The notes: generated by a model from the letters alone, not told the origin. 64,000 bases of DNA from Bradyrhizobium sp. Ai1a-2 (GCF_000426245.1 NZ_AUEZ01000002.1:233972-297971), one strand, 5' to 3'. Shown: positions 29,571 to 39,948, counted from the stretch's first letter. Made by a program: numbers and translations.

Positions 29571-31361
29571 TCAGTTAGCCTGGCGGCGCAGGAAGGCCGG
29601 GATATCAAGATGGTCGTCTCCCTGTGGCGTTGGCGCAACAGGTGCCGGGCGTCCATGGGCATCCAAACCTTGCGGCGCCGGACGCTTGGCGTACTCCGAC
29701 ACTGGCTCATGGGCTGCCATCTGCTGCGCCACGCTACGCTGCGGCTTGCGCTCCGGCAGCGGCGGCATGGCCGGACCGGAGGCACGGGCCGCGACCGGCG
29801 GCTCGCTCTCCTCGTCCCGGCGGCCGAGGCCGACATTGGCGAGTCGCTGCAGGAGCGACAGCCGGGTCTTCTGCGGATGTTCCTCCGCCGCCTCGCCGCG
29901 GGCCTGGCGAATCTCGGCCTGGGCCGGCATTGGCAGGTCCTCGAACTTCGGCATCCGCGGCGTGCGCACCGGCGGCCGCTCGGCGGTCGGCGGGATGTAG
30001 GTTTCCGGCGTCGCCGGCTCATGGACCTCGGCCCTGGTCGCTTCCGGATCGGGGAACAGGGTCGGTTTCTGCGCGATCGGGCGGACGGTGACATCGCCAT
30101 AGGAGGCCGGCTGCATCGGCGCGGCCTGCTGTTCCGGCGAGACGGCGGCGGCGATGGCGGCGAGCGCGGCACGCTCGACGCTGCCCTGCTGGCGCAGCTG
30201 TGGCGGCGCGGCAGGCGCCGGCGCGGCGGGCGCAGCCATTGGAGCGCCGGCGCCGGCTTCCAGCTTGTGGGCGCGTTCGGCCAGGCGCTGGTTGTCAGCG
30301 CGCAGCCGCGCGGTCAGATCGGCGAGCCGGCTCTCGGGCGAACCATTGCCGGCCGGCGCAGCGGGAGCCGCGGCGGCGGCGTTGCGGGCGATCGCGGCCT
30401 GCTCGATGCCGGTCGCAACCACCGAGACGCGGATGATGCCGTCGAGCGTCTCGTCGAAGGTGGCGCCGACGATGATGTTGGCGTCGGGATCGACTTCCTC
30501 GCGGATGCGGGTGGCAGCCTCGTCGACTTCGAACAAGGTGAGATCCTTGCCGCCGGTGATCGAGATCAGCAGGCCCCTGGCACCCTTCATCGAGGAGTCG
30601 TCGATCAGCGGATTGGCGATCGCGGCCTCGGCGGCGGTGAGCGCGCGCTTCTCACCGGTCGCCTCGCCCGTGCCCATCATCGCCTTGCCCATCTCGCGCA
30701 TCACGGCGCGAACATCGGCGAAGTCGAGGTTGATCAGGCCTTCCTTGACCATCAGGTCGGTGATGCAGGCAACACCCGAGTAGAGCACCTGGTCGGCCAT
30801 CGCAAAAGCGTCGGCGAAGGTGGTCTTCTCGTTGGCGACCCGGAACAGGTTCTGGTTCGGGATGATCAGCAGCGTGTCGACCACCTTGTGCAGCTCGGCA
30901 ATGCCGTTCTCGGCGGTGCGCATGCGGCGCTGGCCTTCGAAGTGGAACGGCTTGGTCACCACGCCGACGGTGAGGATGCCCATCTCGCGCGCGGTCTTGG
31001 CGATCACCGGAGCAGCGCCGGTGCCGGTGCCGCCGCCCATGCCGGCGGTGACGAACACCATGTTGGCGCCGGTGAGGTGGTCACGGAGCTCGTCGATGAC
31101 CTCCTGCGCGGCGGCTGCGCCGACATCCGGCTGCGAACCGGCGCCGAGGCCCTGGGTCACCTGCGTGCCCATCTGGACGATGCGCTGCGCCTTCGACATG
31201 GTCAGCGCCTGCGCGTCCGTATTGGCGACGACGAAATCGACGCCCTGCAGCCCGGCGGTGATCATGTTGTTGACAGCATTGCCGCCAGCGCCACCGACGC
31301 CGAAGACGGTGATCCGCGGTTTCAGCTCGCTGATGTCAGGAGGGGTCAGATTGAGTGTCAT
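29571..31361 (-). CDS. ftsZ: Cell division protein FtsZ (long C-terminal linker form)
   Basis: A 596-residue tubulin-like GTPase that forms the division ring. The GTPase core spans about residues 10-325 with [13 protein letters not shown], the tubulin signature [15 protein letters not shown] (about 108) and [20 protein letters not shown] at the T7 region. About 250 residues of Ala/Pro/Gln-rich linker follow, ending in the conserved peptide DIPAFLRRQ that binds FtsA and other partners. The long linker is typical of alphaproteobacteria. Upstream ftsA is 90 bp away; a terminator hairpin follows the stop. Confidence 0.97.
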   Translation of the reverse strand: MTLNLTPPDISELKPRITVFGVGGAGGNAVNNMITAGLQGVDFVVANTDAQALTMSKAQRIVQMGTQVTQGLGAGSQPDVGAAAAQEVIDELRDHLTGANMVFVTAGMGGGTGTGAAPVIAKTAREMGILTVGVVTKPFHFEGQRRMRTAENGIAELHKVVDTLLIIPNQNLFRVANEKTTFADAFAMADQVLYSGVACITDLMVKEGLINLDFADVRAVMREMGKAMMGTGEATGEKRALTAAEAAIANPLIDDSSMKGARGLLISITGGKDLTLFEVDEAATRIREEVDPDANIIVGATFDETLDGIIRVSVVATGIEQAAIARNAAAAAPAAPAGNGSPESRLADLTARLRADNQRLAERAHKLEAGAGAPMAAPAAPAPAAPPQLRQQGSVERAALAAIAAAVSPEQQAAPMQPASYGDVTVRPIAQKPTLFPDPEATRAEVHEPATPETYIPPTAERPPVRTPRMPKFEDLPMPAQAEIRQARGEAAEEHPQKTRLSLLQRLANVGLGRRDEESEPPVAARASGPAMPPLPERKPQRSVAQQMAAHEPVSEYAKRPAPQGLDAHGRPAPVAPTPQGDDHLDIPAFLRRQAN

Positions 31362-31451
31362 GGTTGCCTCTCGATTACGCGCGCGCGTAGGTTGGCCCCG
31401 GCCAGCGGCCGCGGGAGCTGGTGAAAATCCTGTGGGCCTTAAGAGTGGTCA

Positions 31452-32771
31452 TCAGAAGCCCTCGCGAAGCCATCGTCCGACCTTTCCGAAATAACCGTCA
31501 GTCCCTGTCTTGAGCTGCCGCGTGTGCCGCGGTTCGACATGTTCAAGGTGAGCGTATTGCGGATAGACCAGCAGCCCGGTGGGCACCGCGAACGACGGCC
31601 CCTTGGCCTCGTTGGGCAGACGGCCAAAGCCGAGAGGACGGCCGATCCGCACCGGCCGATTGAGAATGCGGGTGGCGAGTTCGACCATGCCGGTGAGCTG
31701 CGAGGCGCCACCGCTCAGCACGACCCGCGCCCTCGGCTCCGCCGCAAACGGGGAAGCCTTGAGCCGGTCCCGGACCATCTCAAAAATCTCCTCGGCTCGA
31801 TGCCGGACGATGTTCGCAATCGTGGCGCGGGAGACGATCTGCGGCGTCTCGCGTTCGTCGCCGGCGGTCGGGACCGACATCAGCTCGCGCGCATCCGAGC
31901 CGCCGGTCAGCACGGTGCCGTAGAGAGTCTTGATTCGCTCGGCATCCGCAATGCACGCGCCGATGCCGCGCGCAAGATCCATCGTGATGTGTTGCCCGCC
32001 GAGCGCAAATCCCGACGCATGCACGAAGCGTCCACCTGAATAGGTCGCGATCGTGGTCGAGCCGGCGCCCATCTCGACCACGGCGGCGCCGAGATCGGCT
32101 TCGTCGTCGGTGAGCACCGAGAGGCCGGCGACATAGGGGCTCGCCGCCATCGCCTCGACATTGAGGTGGCAACGCTCAACGACCAGCATCAGGTTCTTGG
32201 CGACGGTGGCGTCGGCCGTGACGACGTTCATGTCGACACCGAACTGGCGCGCCACCATGCCACGGGGATCGCGGATGCCCTTGACGCCGTCGAGCGCGTA
32301 GCCGACCGGCAGCGCATGCAGCACCGTGCGCCCGTGGGCGGTCGCGTGGATCATCCCGGCCGTGGTGACGCGGCTGATATCGGCTTCCGTCACCGAGCCG
32401 CCGCGAATGTCGGCGGCAGCTTCGACGAGCTGGCCCGCGGGCCGGCCGCCGGCGACCGGCAGCAGCACGGATTCGACTCGGACCTTGGCCATACGCTCGG
32501 CCAGCGCCACCGCATGGCGCACCGCCTTTTCGCATTCGGCGAGATCGACCACCGCGCCGGCCTTCACGCCGCGCGACTGGATCTGGCTGTAGCCGATCAA
32601 TTCCACCGCATGGGTGCGGCCGCGCAGGGCCTCGCTCGGCGGCGACGGCTTCAGCCGCGCGATCATGCAGGCGATCTTGCTGGTGCCGATATCGAGCGAA
32701 GCCACCAGCGCAGTGCGCTTGTGGGCCATCGGGCGCGTCTTCGGCGTCAGGTTGCGATCGAGGACGGTCAT
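31452..32771 (-). CDS. ftsA: Cell division protein FtsA
   Basis: A 439-residue actin-like protein that links FtsZ to the membrane. Motifs: phosphate-1 SLDIGTSKIACMIARL (about 26), the 1C subdomain (IQSRGVKAGAVVDL), phosphate-2 GAAVVEMGAGSTTIATY, adenosine loop VLSGGASQLTGM. The C-terminal TDGYFGKVGRWLREGF is the amphipathic membrane-targeting helix. The ATG at 32771 overlaps the ftsQ stop by 4 bp; a second ATG 14 codons in is possible. Confidence 0.96.
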   Translation of the reverse strand: MTVLDRNLTPKTRPMAHKRTALVASLDIGTSKIACMIARLKPSPPSEALRGRTHAVELIGYSQIQSRGVKAGAVVDLAECEKAVRHAVALAERMAKVRVESVLLPVAGGRPAGQLVEAAADIRGGSVTEADISRVTTAGMIHATAHGRTVLHALPVGYALDGVKGIRDPRGMVARQFGVDMNVVTADATVAKNLMLVVERCHLNVEAMAASPYVAGLSVLTDDEADLGAAVVEMGAGSTTIATYSGGRFVHASGFALGGQHITMDLARGIGACIADAERIKTLYGTVLTGGSDARELMSVPTAGDERETPQIVSRATIANIVRHRAEEIFEMVRDRLKASPFAAEPRARVVLSGGASQLTGMVELATRILNRPVRIGRPLGFGRLPNEAKGPSFAVPTGLLVYPQYAHLEHVEPRHTRQLKTGTDGYFGKVGRWLREGF

Positions 32772-33754
32772 GCGTCACCGCCCTTCTTCTTGGACTTCTT
32801 GTCCTTGAACAGCTCTTCGCGCGCCTTTGCCGCGTCCTCGGACAGTTGCACCGTCAGCCGGTCAGGCAGGCGCATGTCGACGGCGACGATGTCGCGCGAG
32901 AACAGCCGGTCCTCCTTGTCGAGCTTGGAGAGCGCGGCGAGCGCATTGCCGACGTCGTTCTCGGGCAGGCGGATGTCGAGCCCATCCTTGAGCCGCAAAT
33001 TCCAGCGCCGTTCGCCGACGAAGATCGCGGCCTTGGTCACCGAGCGCACCTGCGGATAGCGGTCGAGCAGCGCCAGGAAGTCCTTGGCCCTCGTCTCGGC
33101 CCCCTTGCCGACCACGAGCGGCAACGTGAGGAAGCGGCGCGACACGTAGGGCTCGAGCACTGCGCCATCCTCCGCGATCACGGACAGGCGCCCGTCCTGC
33201 TGCCACAGCGCGAAAGCCTTGCGCTCGACGATGTCGATCTGGAGCTGGCCCGGATAGAGCTTCAGGATCGTCGCTTCGGCGATCCAGGGGTTGGCCTTCA
33301 GCCGGTCGCGCACGGTCGCGGCATCCAGGAACAGCAGCGAGGACCGGCCGTTGACGCCGCCGATCCCGAGCACCTCGTCCTGGCTCAACTGCTTGCGGCC
33401 TTTGATGACCACGGTGGTGATTCGGAAGCCCGCCGAGTTGGCGAGCGCATTGCGCGCGTCCGAAAGGCCGGTAACGAATTCGTCGACATGGCCGCCCTTG
33501 ACGATGCCGAGGCCGGCGCTGCCGAGCAGGATGAAGACGGTGGCGGCAAGACCGATGCGGCGCGGCAAATAGCGCTCGATCAGAAGAATGAAGCGGCTCG
33601 GCGGATCGCGATCGATCACCGGCGGGGCGCGGCGAGCGCGGCGGCGGGCAAAATACTCGCGCAGCAGCACCACCGCTCCAATAGCGGCTGCCCTCAGGTC
33701 AGCTTCGGGCCTCAGCGATCGCAGCGATCGAGTGAGGCGGCCTGCACCATCCAT
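32768..33754 (-). CDS. ftsQ: Cell division protein FtsQ
   Basis: A 328-residue divisome scaffold. A basic cytoplasmic N-terminus (to about residue 70) precedes a single membrane helix (GLAATVFILLGSAGLGIVKG). The POTRA domain (FRITTVVIKGRKQLSQDEVL) follows, then the beta domain (VERKAFALWQQDGRLSVIAEDG, residues about 180-300). A Lys-rich tail (KDKKSKKKGGDA) ends it. Role: bridges FtsL/FtsB-type proteins to early division proteins. It is coupled to ftsA by ATGA and is the first gene after a 342-bp gap, so a promoter is expected just upstream. Confidence 0.94.
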   Translation of the reverse strand: MDGAGRLTRSLRSLRPEADLRAAAIGAVVLLREYFARRRARRAPPVIDRDPPSRFILLIERYLPRRIGLAATVFILLGSAGLGIVKGGHVDEFVTGLSDARNALANSAGFRITTVVIKGRKQLSQDEVLGIGGVNGRSSLLFLDAATVRDRLKANPWIAEATILKLYPGQLQIDIVERKAFALWQQDGRLSVIAEDGAVLEPYVSRRFLTLPLVVGKGAETRAKDFLALLDRYPQVRSVTKAAIFVGERRWNLRLKDGLDIRLPENDVGNALAALSKLDKEDRLFSRDIVAVDMRLPDRLTVQLSEDAAKAREELFKDKKSKKKGGDA

Positions 33755-34096
33755 TGCACGAGCTCGTCAATCTTGTGCCCGCAACACGTTTGCGGATCCT
33801 TGGCGCATACGACGTCTCGGTGATGCCGGCCTGGGTGTCGAAGCCAGTAAGAAAGGCCCCCTGTCCCTCGTTCCGCGTGTCGAAGTGAAAGTTCCCGCGA
33901 CAGCTCACGCCCGGCAGCCAAGCGCCACATGCGCCGCCGGCGTTAACCTTCGGACTTCCTGGTAAACAAAAGGTAAAAATGGTTAACGCAGCGCACGTTT
34001 TGATGAGCAAAGTGCGTAGTTTGCCGTGCAAACCTTAGGATTTTAGCAATCCCGGGGTTCCCGATTCGGGATGGAACCCATTTAGGTCCGCTGGAA
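33755..34096. other. Gap between ddl and ftsQ, probable ftsQA promoter region
   Basis: There is no convincing gene in these 342 bp. It holds clustered GTTAAC/GGTAAA half-sites (33942-33987). A TTG-started frame with a signal-like N-terminus crosses it but runs into ftsQ out of frame (see rejected items). Confidence 0.5.
33942..33987. promoter_or_regulatory. Possible CtrA-type half-site cluster upstream of ftsQ
   Basis: Four TTAACC-like half-sites occur in 46 bp: GTTAACC (33942), GGTAAAC (33961), GGTAAAA (33972), GGTTAAC (33981). CtrA controls ftsQA in Caulobacter through TTAA-N7-TTAA; the exact spacing is not met here, so this is only suggestive. Confidence 0.3.
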
Positions 34097-35083
34097 CTAT
34101 TTGTGGGCGCGTCGCTTCGCCAATTCGATCTGCTCGTGCAGGAAATCGACGAATTCGATGCCCTGCGCCTTGAGCGCCTTCGGATAGAGCGAGGCCTTGG
34201 TCAGCCCCGGCAGCGTATTGGTCTCCAGATAGATCGGCCCCCTGGCGGAGACGATGAAGTCGGTGCGGGAATAGCCGGTGCAGGACAACGCCCGGTGGGC
34301 GCGGAGCGCGAGGTCCATGATCGCGGCACTGATGTCCGCTGAGAAGCGCCCGGGGCAGATCTCCTGCGTCGATTTGAGCAGGTATTTTGCGGTGTAGTCG
34401 AACGCGCCCTCCGCCGGCACGATCTCGATCGGCGGCAGCGAGACAATTGCGCCGTCGGACCGCTCCAGCACGCCACACGTTGCCTCCACGCCTGCAACGA
34501 ACGGCTCGATCAGATATTCCTCCGTCGCGGCGGCGCTGCGGACGGCGACGATGTCCTGCTTCGCATTGACGAAGATCAGGCCGTAGCTCGATCCGTCGCG
34601 CGCCGGCTTGGCGATCAGCCTGCCGTATTCGGCGAAGGCAGCGTCGATATCGTCGATAGCGATGCCGCTCGGCGCCGGCACGCCGGCGATCGTCGCGAAT
34701 CGCTTCGCCGCGACCTTGTCGAACGCGAGATGCGAGGAGGCCGAGCCCGAACCGGTGAAGGGGATGCCGCGCATCTCGCACATCGCCTGCAATTCGCCGT
34801 TCTCCGCGCTCCCACCGTGGAGGCCAAGCACCAGCACGCGATCCTCGCGGGCGGCCTGGTCGAGCGCCTGCGCGAGCGGGATGCCGCGCGTGCCGGGCCT
34901 GAACTCGTCCTGGAACGGCCTCGTATGTTCGAGAAGCTGCTCGGACTGCACGACATGGACATTGTCAGCCACGTCCCAGAACCAGAGATCAGCCTCCGGC
35001 AGCGCTTGGTGCAGCGCCTGCGCGCTCGCCACCGACACGAGACGTTCCTTGTTGTTGCCGCCGAAGAGAATGGTTGTTCGCAT
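34097..35083 (-). CDS. D-alanine--D-alanine ligase-like ATP-grasp enzyme in the dcw cluster
   Basis: A 328-residue ATP-grasp enzyme. N-domain: TTILFGGNNKERLVSVASAQ and VLGLHGGSAENGELQAMCEM (GEDG of classical Ddl is replaced by AENG). Central: IAKPARDGSSYGLIFV; ATP site EEYLIEPFVAGVEATCGVLE. C-domain: YSRTDFIVSARGPIYLETNT with LPGLTKASLYPKAL, where classical enzymes have VNT(S/T)PGMT. Position between murB and ftsQ is the ddlB site, so it likely makes D-Ala-D-Ala. The sequence is clearly diverged, and a related dipeptide ligase activity cannot be ruled out. Confidence 0.85.
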   Translation of the reverse strand: MRTTILFGGNNKERLVSVASAQALHQALPEADLWFWDVADNVHVVQSEQLLEHTRPFQDEFRPGTRGIPLAQALDQAAREDRVLVLGLHGGSAENGELQAMCEMRGIPFTGSGSASSHLAFDKVAAKRFATIAGVPAPSGIAIDDIDAAFAEYGRLIAKPARDGSSYGLIFVNAKQDIVAVRSAAATEEYLIEPFVAGVEATCGVLERSDGAIVSLPPIEIVPAEGAFDYTAKYLLKSTQEICPGRFSADISAAIMDLALRAHRALSCTGYSRTDFIVSARGPIYLETNTLPGLTKASLYPKALKAQGIEFVDFLHEQIELAKRRAHK

Positions 35084-35104
35084 CGCTGTTGCCCGCCGCT
35101 TCTT

Positions 35105-35141
35105 GTCATTCCGGGCCGCGCGCAGCGCGAACCCGGAACGA
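35105..35141. repeat. Half copy of the family 1 palindromic repeat
   Basis: GTCATTCCGGGCCGCGCGCAGCGCGAACCCGGAA matches one arm plus inner hairpin of the uvrD and 55 kb elements; the other arm is missing. It fills most of the 58-bp gap between ddl and murB and touches the murB stop. Confidence 0.6.
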
Positions 35142-36062
35142 CTAGGGAATCCCGATCCGCTTGATTTCCCAGTGTAACTCGATTCCCGACGTCTCTTTCA
35201 CCCGCTGCCGCACGGTTTCGCCGAGCGTCTCGATATCGTGTCCGGTGGCATCGCCGGTGTTGATCAGGAAATTGCAGTGCATCTCCGAGACCTGGGCGCC
35301 GCCGACGCGCAAACCGCGGCAGCCGGCGGCATCGATCAATTTCCAGGCGCTGCTGCCCGGCGGGTTCTTGAACGTCGAGCCGCCGGTCTTCTCGCGAATC
35401 GGCTGTGCGGTCTCGCGGTGGGCCTGCACCTCGTTCATGCGCGCGCGGATCGCCTCGGCCGCGGTGATCTTGCCGCGAAAACGCGCGGAGGTGAAGATGA
35501 TCGAGGGATCGACGCCGCTGCTCCGATAGACGAAGTTCATGTCGGCATTGGTGAATACGTGTTTGGCGCCGTCGCGGCCGATGCCGGTGGCATCCAGCAG
35601 CACGTCCTTGGTCTCGCCGCCATTGGCGCCCGCATTCATGCGCAGCGCGCCGCCGACGGTGCCGGGGATGCCGAAGAAGAACTCCATGCCGCCGATATTT
35701 GCCGTAGCCGCGGTCTCGGCCACGCGCTTGTCGAGCGCGGCGGCGCCGGCGCTGACGAGGTCGCCTTCGGCCCTGGTCTCGCCGAATGCACGCGGCGCAA
35801 GGCGAATCACGACACCCGGCATGCCGCCGTCGCGCACGATCAGGTTCGAGCCGACGCCGACGACATAGACCGGCAAATCCTTCGGCAAGCGCGCCAGGAA
35901 ATAAGCGAGATCGTCCTCATCCGCCGGCGTGAACAGCACCTGCGCCGGTCCGCCGACGCGAAACCAGGTCAATTCCGCCAGCGACTGGTTCCCGAGCAGC
36001 CGCCCACGCAATTGCGGCATCGCGGCTTTCAGCTCCAGCGTGATGTCGGGGAAGCCGGCCAC
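35142..36062 (-). CDS. murB: UDP-N-acetylenolpyruvoylglucosamine reductase
   Basis: A 306-residue FAD enzyme that makes UDP-MurNAc. Motifs: [20 protein letters not shown] (FAD domain, about 30), [20 protein letters not shown] (about 130), VYRSSG with the substrate-binding region, [20 protein letters not shown] (catalytic Ser region) and the last Glu in [12 protein letters not shown]. It is a type I-like MurB of normal rhizobial length. It begins one base after the murC stop. Confidence 0.96.
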   Translation of the reverse strand: MAGFPDITLELKAAMPQLRGRLLGNQSLAELTWFRVGGPAQVLFTPADEDDLAYFLARLPKDLPVYVVGVGSNLIVRDGGMPGVVIRLAPRAFGETRAEGDLVSAGAAALDKRVAETAATANIGGMEFFFGIPGTVGGALRMNAGANGGETKDVLLDATGIGRDGAKHVFTNADMNFVYRSSGVDPSIIFTSARFRGKITAAEAIRARMNEVQAHRETAQPIREKTGGSTFKNPPGSSAWKLIDAAGCRGLRVGGAQVSEMHCNFLINTGDATGHDIETLGETVRQRVKETSGIELHWEIKRIGIP

Positions 36063-36063
36063 G

Positions 36064-37467
36064 CTAGTCCAACGCCTTCAATTCGCCGGGCAGCGCGTAA
36101 GCCCATTGCGTGATGTTGCCGGCGCCGAGGCACACAACCAGATCGCCGGGCTTGGCAAGGCCGCGAACGATCTTCGCAAGCTCGCCGGCATTCGGCAGCG
36201 GGATCACATCGCGGTGGCCGTGCGCGCGCAGGCCGAGCACGAAGTGATCGCGGTCGATGCCCGGGATCGGCGCCTCGCCTGCCGGATAGACCTCGGCAAC
36301 GACGACCGCGTCGGCATCGTTGAAGCATGTGCAGAACTCCTCGAACAGCGACTGCAGGCGGGTGAAACGATGCGGCTGCACCACGGCGATGATCCTGCCG
36401 CTGTAGGACTCGCGCGCGGCCTTCAAGACCGCGGCGATCTCGACGGGATGGTGGCCGTAATCGTCGATCACGGTGACGCCGTTCCACTCTCCGGTCCTGG
36501 TGAAGCGCCGCTTCACACCGCCAAAGCCTGCGATCGCCTTGCGGATCGCTTCGTCGGAAATGCCGAGCTCATGCGCAACCGCGATCGCCGCGGTGGCGTT
36601 CAACGCGTTGTGGCGGCCCGGCATCGGCAGCACGATGTCAGATATCTCGTGCGTTACGTTAGTCTTGCGGTTGCGGAAGGCGACCTTGAACTTCGAGCCG
36701 CCGGGAATCGGCTGCAGGTCGACCAGCCGCGCATCGGCCTGCGGATTTTCGCCATAGGTGATGATGCGGCGGTCCTCGATGCGGCCGACGATCGTCTGCA
36801 CCACGGGATGGTCGATGCACATCACGGCGAAGCCATAGAACGGCACGTTCTCGACGAAGGCGCGGAACGCATCCTGCACGGCTTCGAAGGTCTTGAAGTG
36901 GTCGAGGTGCTCGGGGTCGACATTGGTGACGATGGCGACGTCAGTCGGCAGCTTGAGGAACGTGCCGTCGCTTTCGTCGGCCTCCACCACCATCCAGTCG
37001 CCGGCGCCCAGCCGTGCGTTGGTGCCGTAGGCATTGATGATGCCGCCATTGATCACGGTCGGATCGAAATCGCCGGCATCGAGCAAAGCTGCGACCATCG
37101 AGGTGGTCGTGGTCTTGCCATGGGTGCCGGCGATCGCAACGCAGCTCTTCAGCCGCATCAATTCGGCGAGCATCTCGGCACGGCGCACCACCGGAATGCG
37201 GTGCGCGCGCGCCGCCATCAGCTCCGGATTGTCGCGCTTGATCGCGGTCGAGACCACGACGACGTCGGCGCCATTGATGTTCTCGGCCTTGTGGCCGACC
37301 GAAACCTTGACTCCCTTGTCGCGCAGCCGCGCGACATTGCCGCTCTCGGACGCGTCAGAGCCCTGCACGGTGTAGCCGAGATTGCTGAGCACCTCGGCGA
37401 TGCCGCTCATGCCGATGCCGCCGATCCCGATGAAGTGGATAGGTCCGATCTCGCGCGGCAGTCTCAT
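36064..37467 (-). CDS. murC: UDP-N-acetylmuramate--L-alanine ligase
   Basis: A 467-residue Mur ligase adding L-Ala to UDP-MurNAc. The N-domain has [18 protein letters not shown]; the ATP loop is [19 protein letters not shown] (about 115); [14 protein letters not shown] and [11 protein letters not shown] follow. The C-domain contains [19 protein letters not shown] and QPHRFTR. ATG 37467 (MRLPREIGP) is the start; the longer frame runs into a repeat. Next upstream is murG, 110 bp away with a half repeat between. Confidence 0.97.
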   Translation of the reverse strand: MRLPREIGPIHFIGIGGIGMSGIAEVLSNLGYTVQGSDASESGNVARLRDKGVKVSVGHKAENINGADVVVVSTAIKRDNPELMAARAHRIPVVRRAEMLAELMRLKSCVAIAGTHGKTTTTSMVAALLDAGDFDPTVINGGIINAYGTNARLGAGDWMVVEADESDGTFLKLPTDVAIVTNVDPEHLDHFKTFEAVQDAFRAFVENVPFYGFAVMCIDHPVVQTIVGRIEDRRIITYGENPQADARLVDLQPIPGGSKFKVAFRNRKTNVTHEISDIVLPMPGRHNALNATAAIAVAHELGISDEAIRKAIAGFGGVKRRFTRTGEWNGVTVIDDYGHHPVEIAAVLKAARESYSGRIIAVVQPHRFTRLQSLFEEFCTCFNDADAVVVAEVYPAGEAPIPGIDRDHFVLGLRAHGHRDVIPLPNAGELAKIVRGLAKPGDLVVCLGAGNITQWAYALPGELKALD

Positions 37468-37522
37468 GGGACAATCCTTCGATATTCTGCGCAGCCCGAG
37501 AGATTCAAATCGGCTCTGCAGG

Positions 37523-37554
37523 TTACTGGATGCCCCGCTTTCGCGGGGCATGAC
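37523..37554. repeat. Half copy of the family 2 palindromic repeat
   Basis: TTACTGGATGCCCCGCTTTC followed by GCGGGGCATGAC corresponds to the right half of the elements at 21586 and 23118, including its hairpin (GCCCCGC/GCGGGGC). It lies between murG and murC and may attenuate or stabilise the operon transcript. Confidence 0.65.
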
Positions 37555-37577
37555 AAGGGCAATTTCTGCAGAATCGC

Positions 37578-38678
37578 CTAAATTCCAGCCACTTTCACCA
37601 CCAGATCAGCGAGTCGCTCGGCGGCATCGAGCCGGCCGACGCCGTGCGCGGCTGCCGCCATCGCCGTCAATTTCTCAGGCTCGGCCGCGAAAGCGGAGAT
37701 TTCGGCCGCCAGCCGATCCGGGGTGAATTCCGCCTGCGCAATCCGCAACGCGCCGCCGGCCTGCGAGAGCACGCCGGCATTGGCGAACTGGTCCTGATCG
37801 ATCGCGCCTGGCAGCGGCACCAGGATCGAGGGCCGGCCGATCGCGGCGAGCTCGGCGACGGTGCCGGCGCCGGAGCGGGAGATCACGAGATGGCTGGCGG
37901 CGAGTCTTGCCGGCAAGTCGGTGAAGAACGGCGCGAGCTCGACATTGATCTTGAGCCGGTCGTAGACCGCGCGCACCCGCGCCATGTCCTCCTCCCGCAC
38001 CTGCTGGGTGAGGATCAGGCGGCTCCACAGCGCCGGCTCGAGCTTTTCGATCGCGCCGGGCACGATATCGCTCATCACCCGCGCGCCCTGGCTGCCGCCG
38101 ACCACGAGCAGATGCAGCGGCCCGTTCGGATCGGGCGCGGCAAACGGCACCGCGGCAGCCGTGAGGATCGCCGGCCGCATCGGCGTGCCGACGGTGGTGG
38201 TCTTGCCGGCCAGCGCCGGATCGCGATCGAGCACGCCGGGCAGCGAGGTCGCGATCGCATTGACGCGGCTGGAGAGGAAACGATTGGCGCGGCCAAGCAC
38301 CGCGTTGGCGTCATGGATGATGCCGGGTACGCCAAGCAGGCGTGCGGCGAGCAGCGGCGGCACCGTGGGATAGCCGCCGAAGCCGACCACTGCGGCCGGC
38401 TTCAGCCGGCGCACCAGGTTGACGGCAACCACGATACCGTAGCCGAGCGTGATCGCGCTGCGGGCGAGCGAGATCGGATTGCGTCCGCGCACCGTCTCGC
38501 TCGGCACCACGTCGATATTTTCCTTGGAGAACAGTCCGCTATAGCGCAGCGCGCGCGCGTCGGTCGCGAGCCGCACACGCAGGCCGCGCTTGTTCAGTTC
38601 CACGCCGAGCGCTTCGGCGGGAAACAAATGGCCGCCGGTGCCGCCGGCCGCAAGCAGGATGAGGGGTGCGTTCTCCAT
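37578..38678 (-). CDS. murG: UDP-GlcNAc--undecaprenyl-PP-MurNAc-pentapeptide transferase
   Basis: A 366-residue GT28 glycosyltransferase that makes lipid II at the inner face of the membrane. Motifs: [20 protein letters not shown] (lipid I site, about 10), [38 protein letters not shown], and the UDP-GlcNAc site [19 protein letters not shown] with [14 protein letters not shown]. Normal length; the start at 38678 follows the expected short lead. A family 3 repeat separates it from ftsW. Confidence 0.97.
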   Translation of the reverse strand: MENAPLILLAAGGTGGHLFPAEALGVELNKRGLRVRLATDARALRYSGLFSKENIDVVPSETVRGRNPISLARSAITLGYGIVVAVNLVRRLKPAAVVGFGGYPTVPPLLAARLLGVPGIIHDANAVLGRANRFLSSRVNAIATSLPGVLDRDPALAGKTTTVGTPMRPAILTAAAVPFAAPDPNGPLHLLVVGGSQGARVMSDIVPGAIEKLEPALWSRLILTQQVREEDMARVRAVYDRLKINVELAPFFTDLPARLAASHLVISRSGAGTVAELAAIGRPSILVPLPGAIDQDQFANAGVLSQAGGALRIAQAEFTPDRLAAEISAFAAEPEKLTAMAAAAHGVGRLDAAERLADLVVKVAGI

Positions 38679-38704
38679 GATGAGCCTTCTACAGGCATCT
38701 GCTC

Positions 38705-38785
38705 GTCATTGCGAGCGAAGCAAAGCAATCCATGCGTCCGCGCGCTCGGATGGATGGATTGCTTCGCTTCGCGCCTCGCAATGAC
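38705..38785. repeat. Family 3 palindromic repeat between ftsW and murG
   Basis: An 81-bp element with ends GTCATTGCGAG and CTCGCAATGAC, and inner GCAAAGCAATCCAT / ATGGATTGCTTCGC arms. It is the same family as 14436-14520 and fills most of the 118-bp ftsW-murG gap. Confidence 0.8.
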
Positions 38786-38796
38786 AACGGAATGAG

Positions 38797-39948
38797 CTAC
38801 GCATAGCTCGGCGCTGCACTGGCCGCGTTGGTCGATTCGATCTCGGTGCGCGGGCGCTGCCGGGTCAGCGCCAGCATCATGCCGACGCCGTAGGCGAGCG
38901 AGACGATCGACGAGCCGCCATAGGAGATGAACGGCAGCGTCATACCCTTGGCCGGGATCAATTGCAGATTGACCGCCATGTTGATCGCGGCCTGCACGCC
39001 GAACAGGATCGCAAGCCCCGACGCCGCAAAGCGCGCGAACATGTCCTCGGTCGCATAGGCGCGCGAAAGCGTGCGGATCACGACGAAGGCGAACAGCGCC
39101 AGCAGCGCAAGGCAGAGGATGATGCCGAACTCTTCCGCGGCGACCGCAAAGACGAAGTCGGTGTGGCTGTCCGGCAGGCTGCGCTTTGCAATGCCCTCGC
39201 CCGGCCCGAGCCCGAACCAGCCGCCGTTCCAGAATGCCTCCATCGCCATGTCGACCTGGAAGGTGTCGCCCGAGGCCGGATTCATGAAGCGCTTGATGCG
39301 GCCGGCGACGTGCGGGACGAACAGATAGGCGCTGAACAGGCCGAGGCCCGCGGCGCCCGCAAGTCCCGCGACCCAGATCATCCGCATTCCTGCGATGAAG
39401 AACAGGGCGCCCCACACCATCAGGATCAGCATGGTCTGGCCGAAATCGGGCTCCATCACCAGCAGCGCGACCAGCGTCAACAGCAGCGCCAGCGCCATCG
39501 AGGTCGCCGGCATCTCGGGGCGCCTGGTCGATTCCGCAAACAGCCAGGCCGCGAGGATGACGAAGGCCGGCTTTGCCGATTCGGAGGCCTGGATGTTGAC
39601 GCCGACCAGCGTGATCCAGCGCCGCGAGCCCTTCACCTCCGGGCCGATCAGCAGCGTCATCACGATCAGCGCGACGCTGACGAAAAACACCACCAGCGCG
39701 GCGCGCCGGATCTGGCGCGGCGACAGGAAGGAGACCGTGATCAGCACGATGAAGGACGGCAGCAGGAACAGCACGTGCCGGCTGAAGAAATGGAAGGGGT
39801 CGAGCCCGATCCGGGTCGCGACCGGCGGGCTCGCCGCCAGCGACAGGATGACACCGCCGAACATCAGCGCGATGATCGCAGCCAGCAGCGGCTTGTCGAT
39901 GGTCCACCACCAGTCGGAGAATGGGGTGCGTTGATCACGGGCAAGCAT
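38797..39948 (-). CDS. ftsW: Septal peptidoglycan glycosyltransferase FtsW (SEDS)
   Basis: A 383-residue membrane protein with about 10 helices that polymerises lipid II at the septum with FtsI. SEDS signatures: GSRRWITLVGVNIQASESAK (about 105), EPDFGQTMLIL with the catalytic Asp (about 170), GDTFQVDMAMEAF, FGLGPGEGIAKRSLPDSHTD and FVFAVAAEEFG. ATG 39948 (MLARDQRTPFSDWWWTIDKP) is chosen; the upstream part of the frame is not protein-like. Sits in the usual murD-ftsW-murG order. Confidence 0.96.
   Translation of the reverse strand: MLARDQRTPFSDWWWTIDKPLLAAIIALMFGGVILSLAASPPVATRIGLDPFHFFSRHVLFLLPSFIVLITVSFLSPRQIRRAALVVFFVSVALIVMTLLIGPEVKGSRRWITLVGVNIQASESAKPAFVILAAWLFAESTRRPEMPATSMALALLLTLVALLVMEPDFGQTMLILMVWGALFFIAGMRMIWVAGLAGAAGLGLFSAYLFVPHVAGRIKRFMNPASGDTFQVDMAMEAFWNGGWFGLGPGEGIAKRSLPDSHTDFVFAVAAEEFGIILCLALLALFAFVVIRTLSRAYATEDMFARFAASGLAILFGVQAAINMAVNLQLIPAKGMTLPFISYGGSSIVSLAYGVGMMLALTRQRPRTEIESTNAASAAPSYA

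Noticed and set aside
33699..34031. 110-codon TTG-started frame with a signal-peptide-like N-terminus between ddl and ftsQ
   Set aside because: The start is a weak TTG without a clear ribosome binding site, and the frame overlaps the ftsQ start out of frame. The stretch also holds promoter-like half-sites. A short secreted protein is not excluded.
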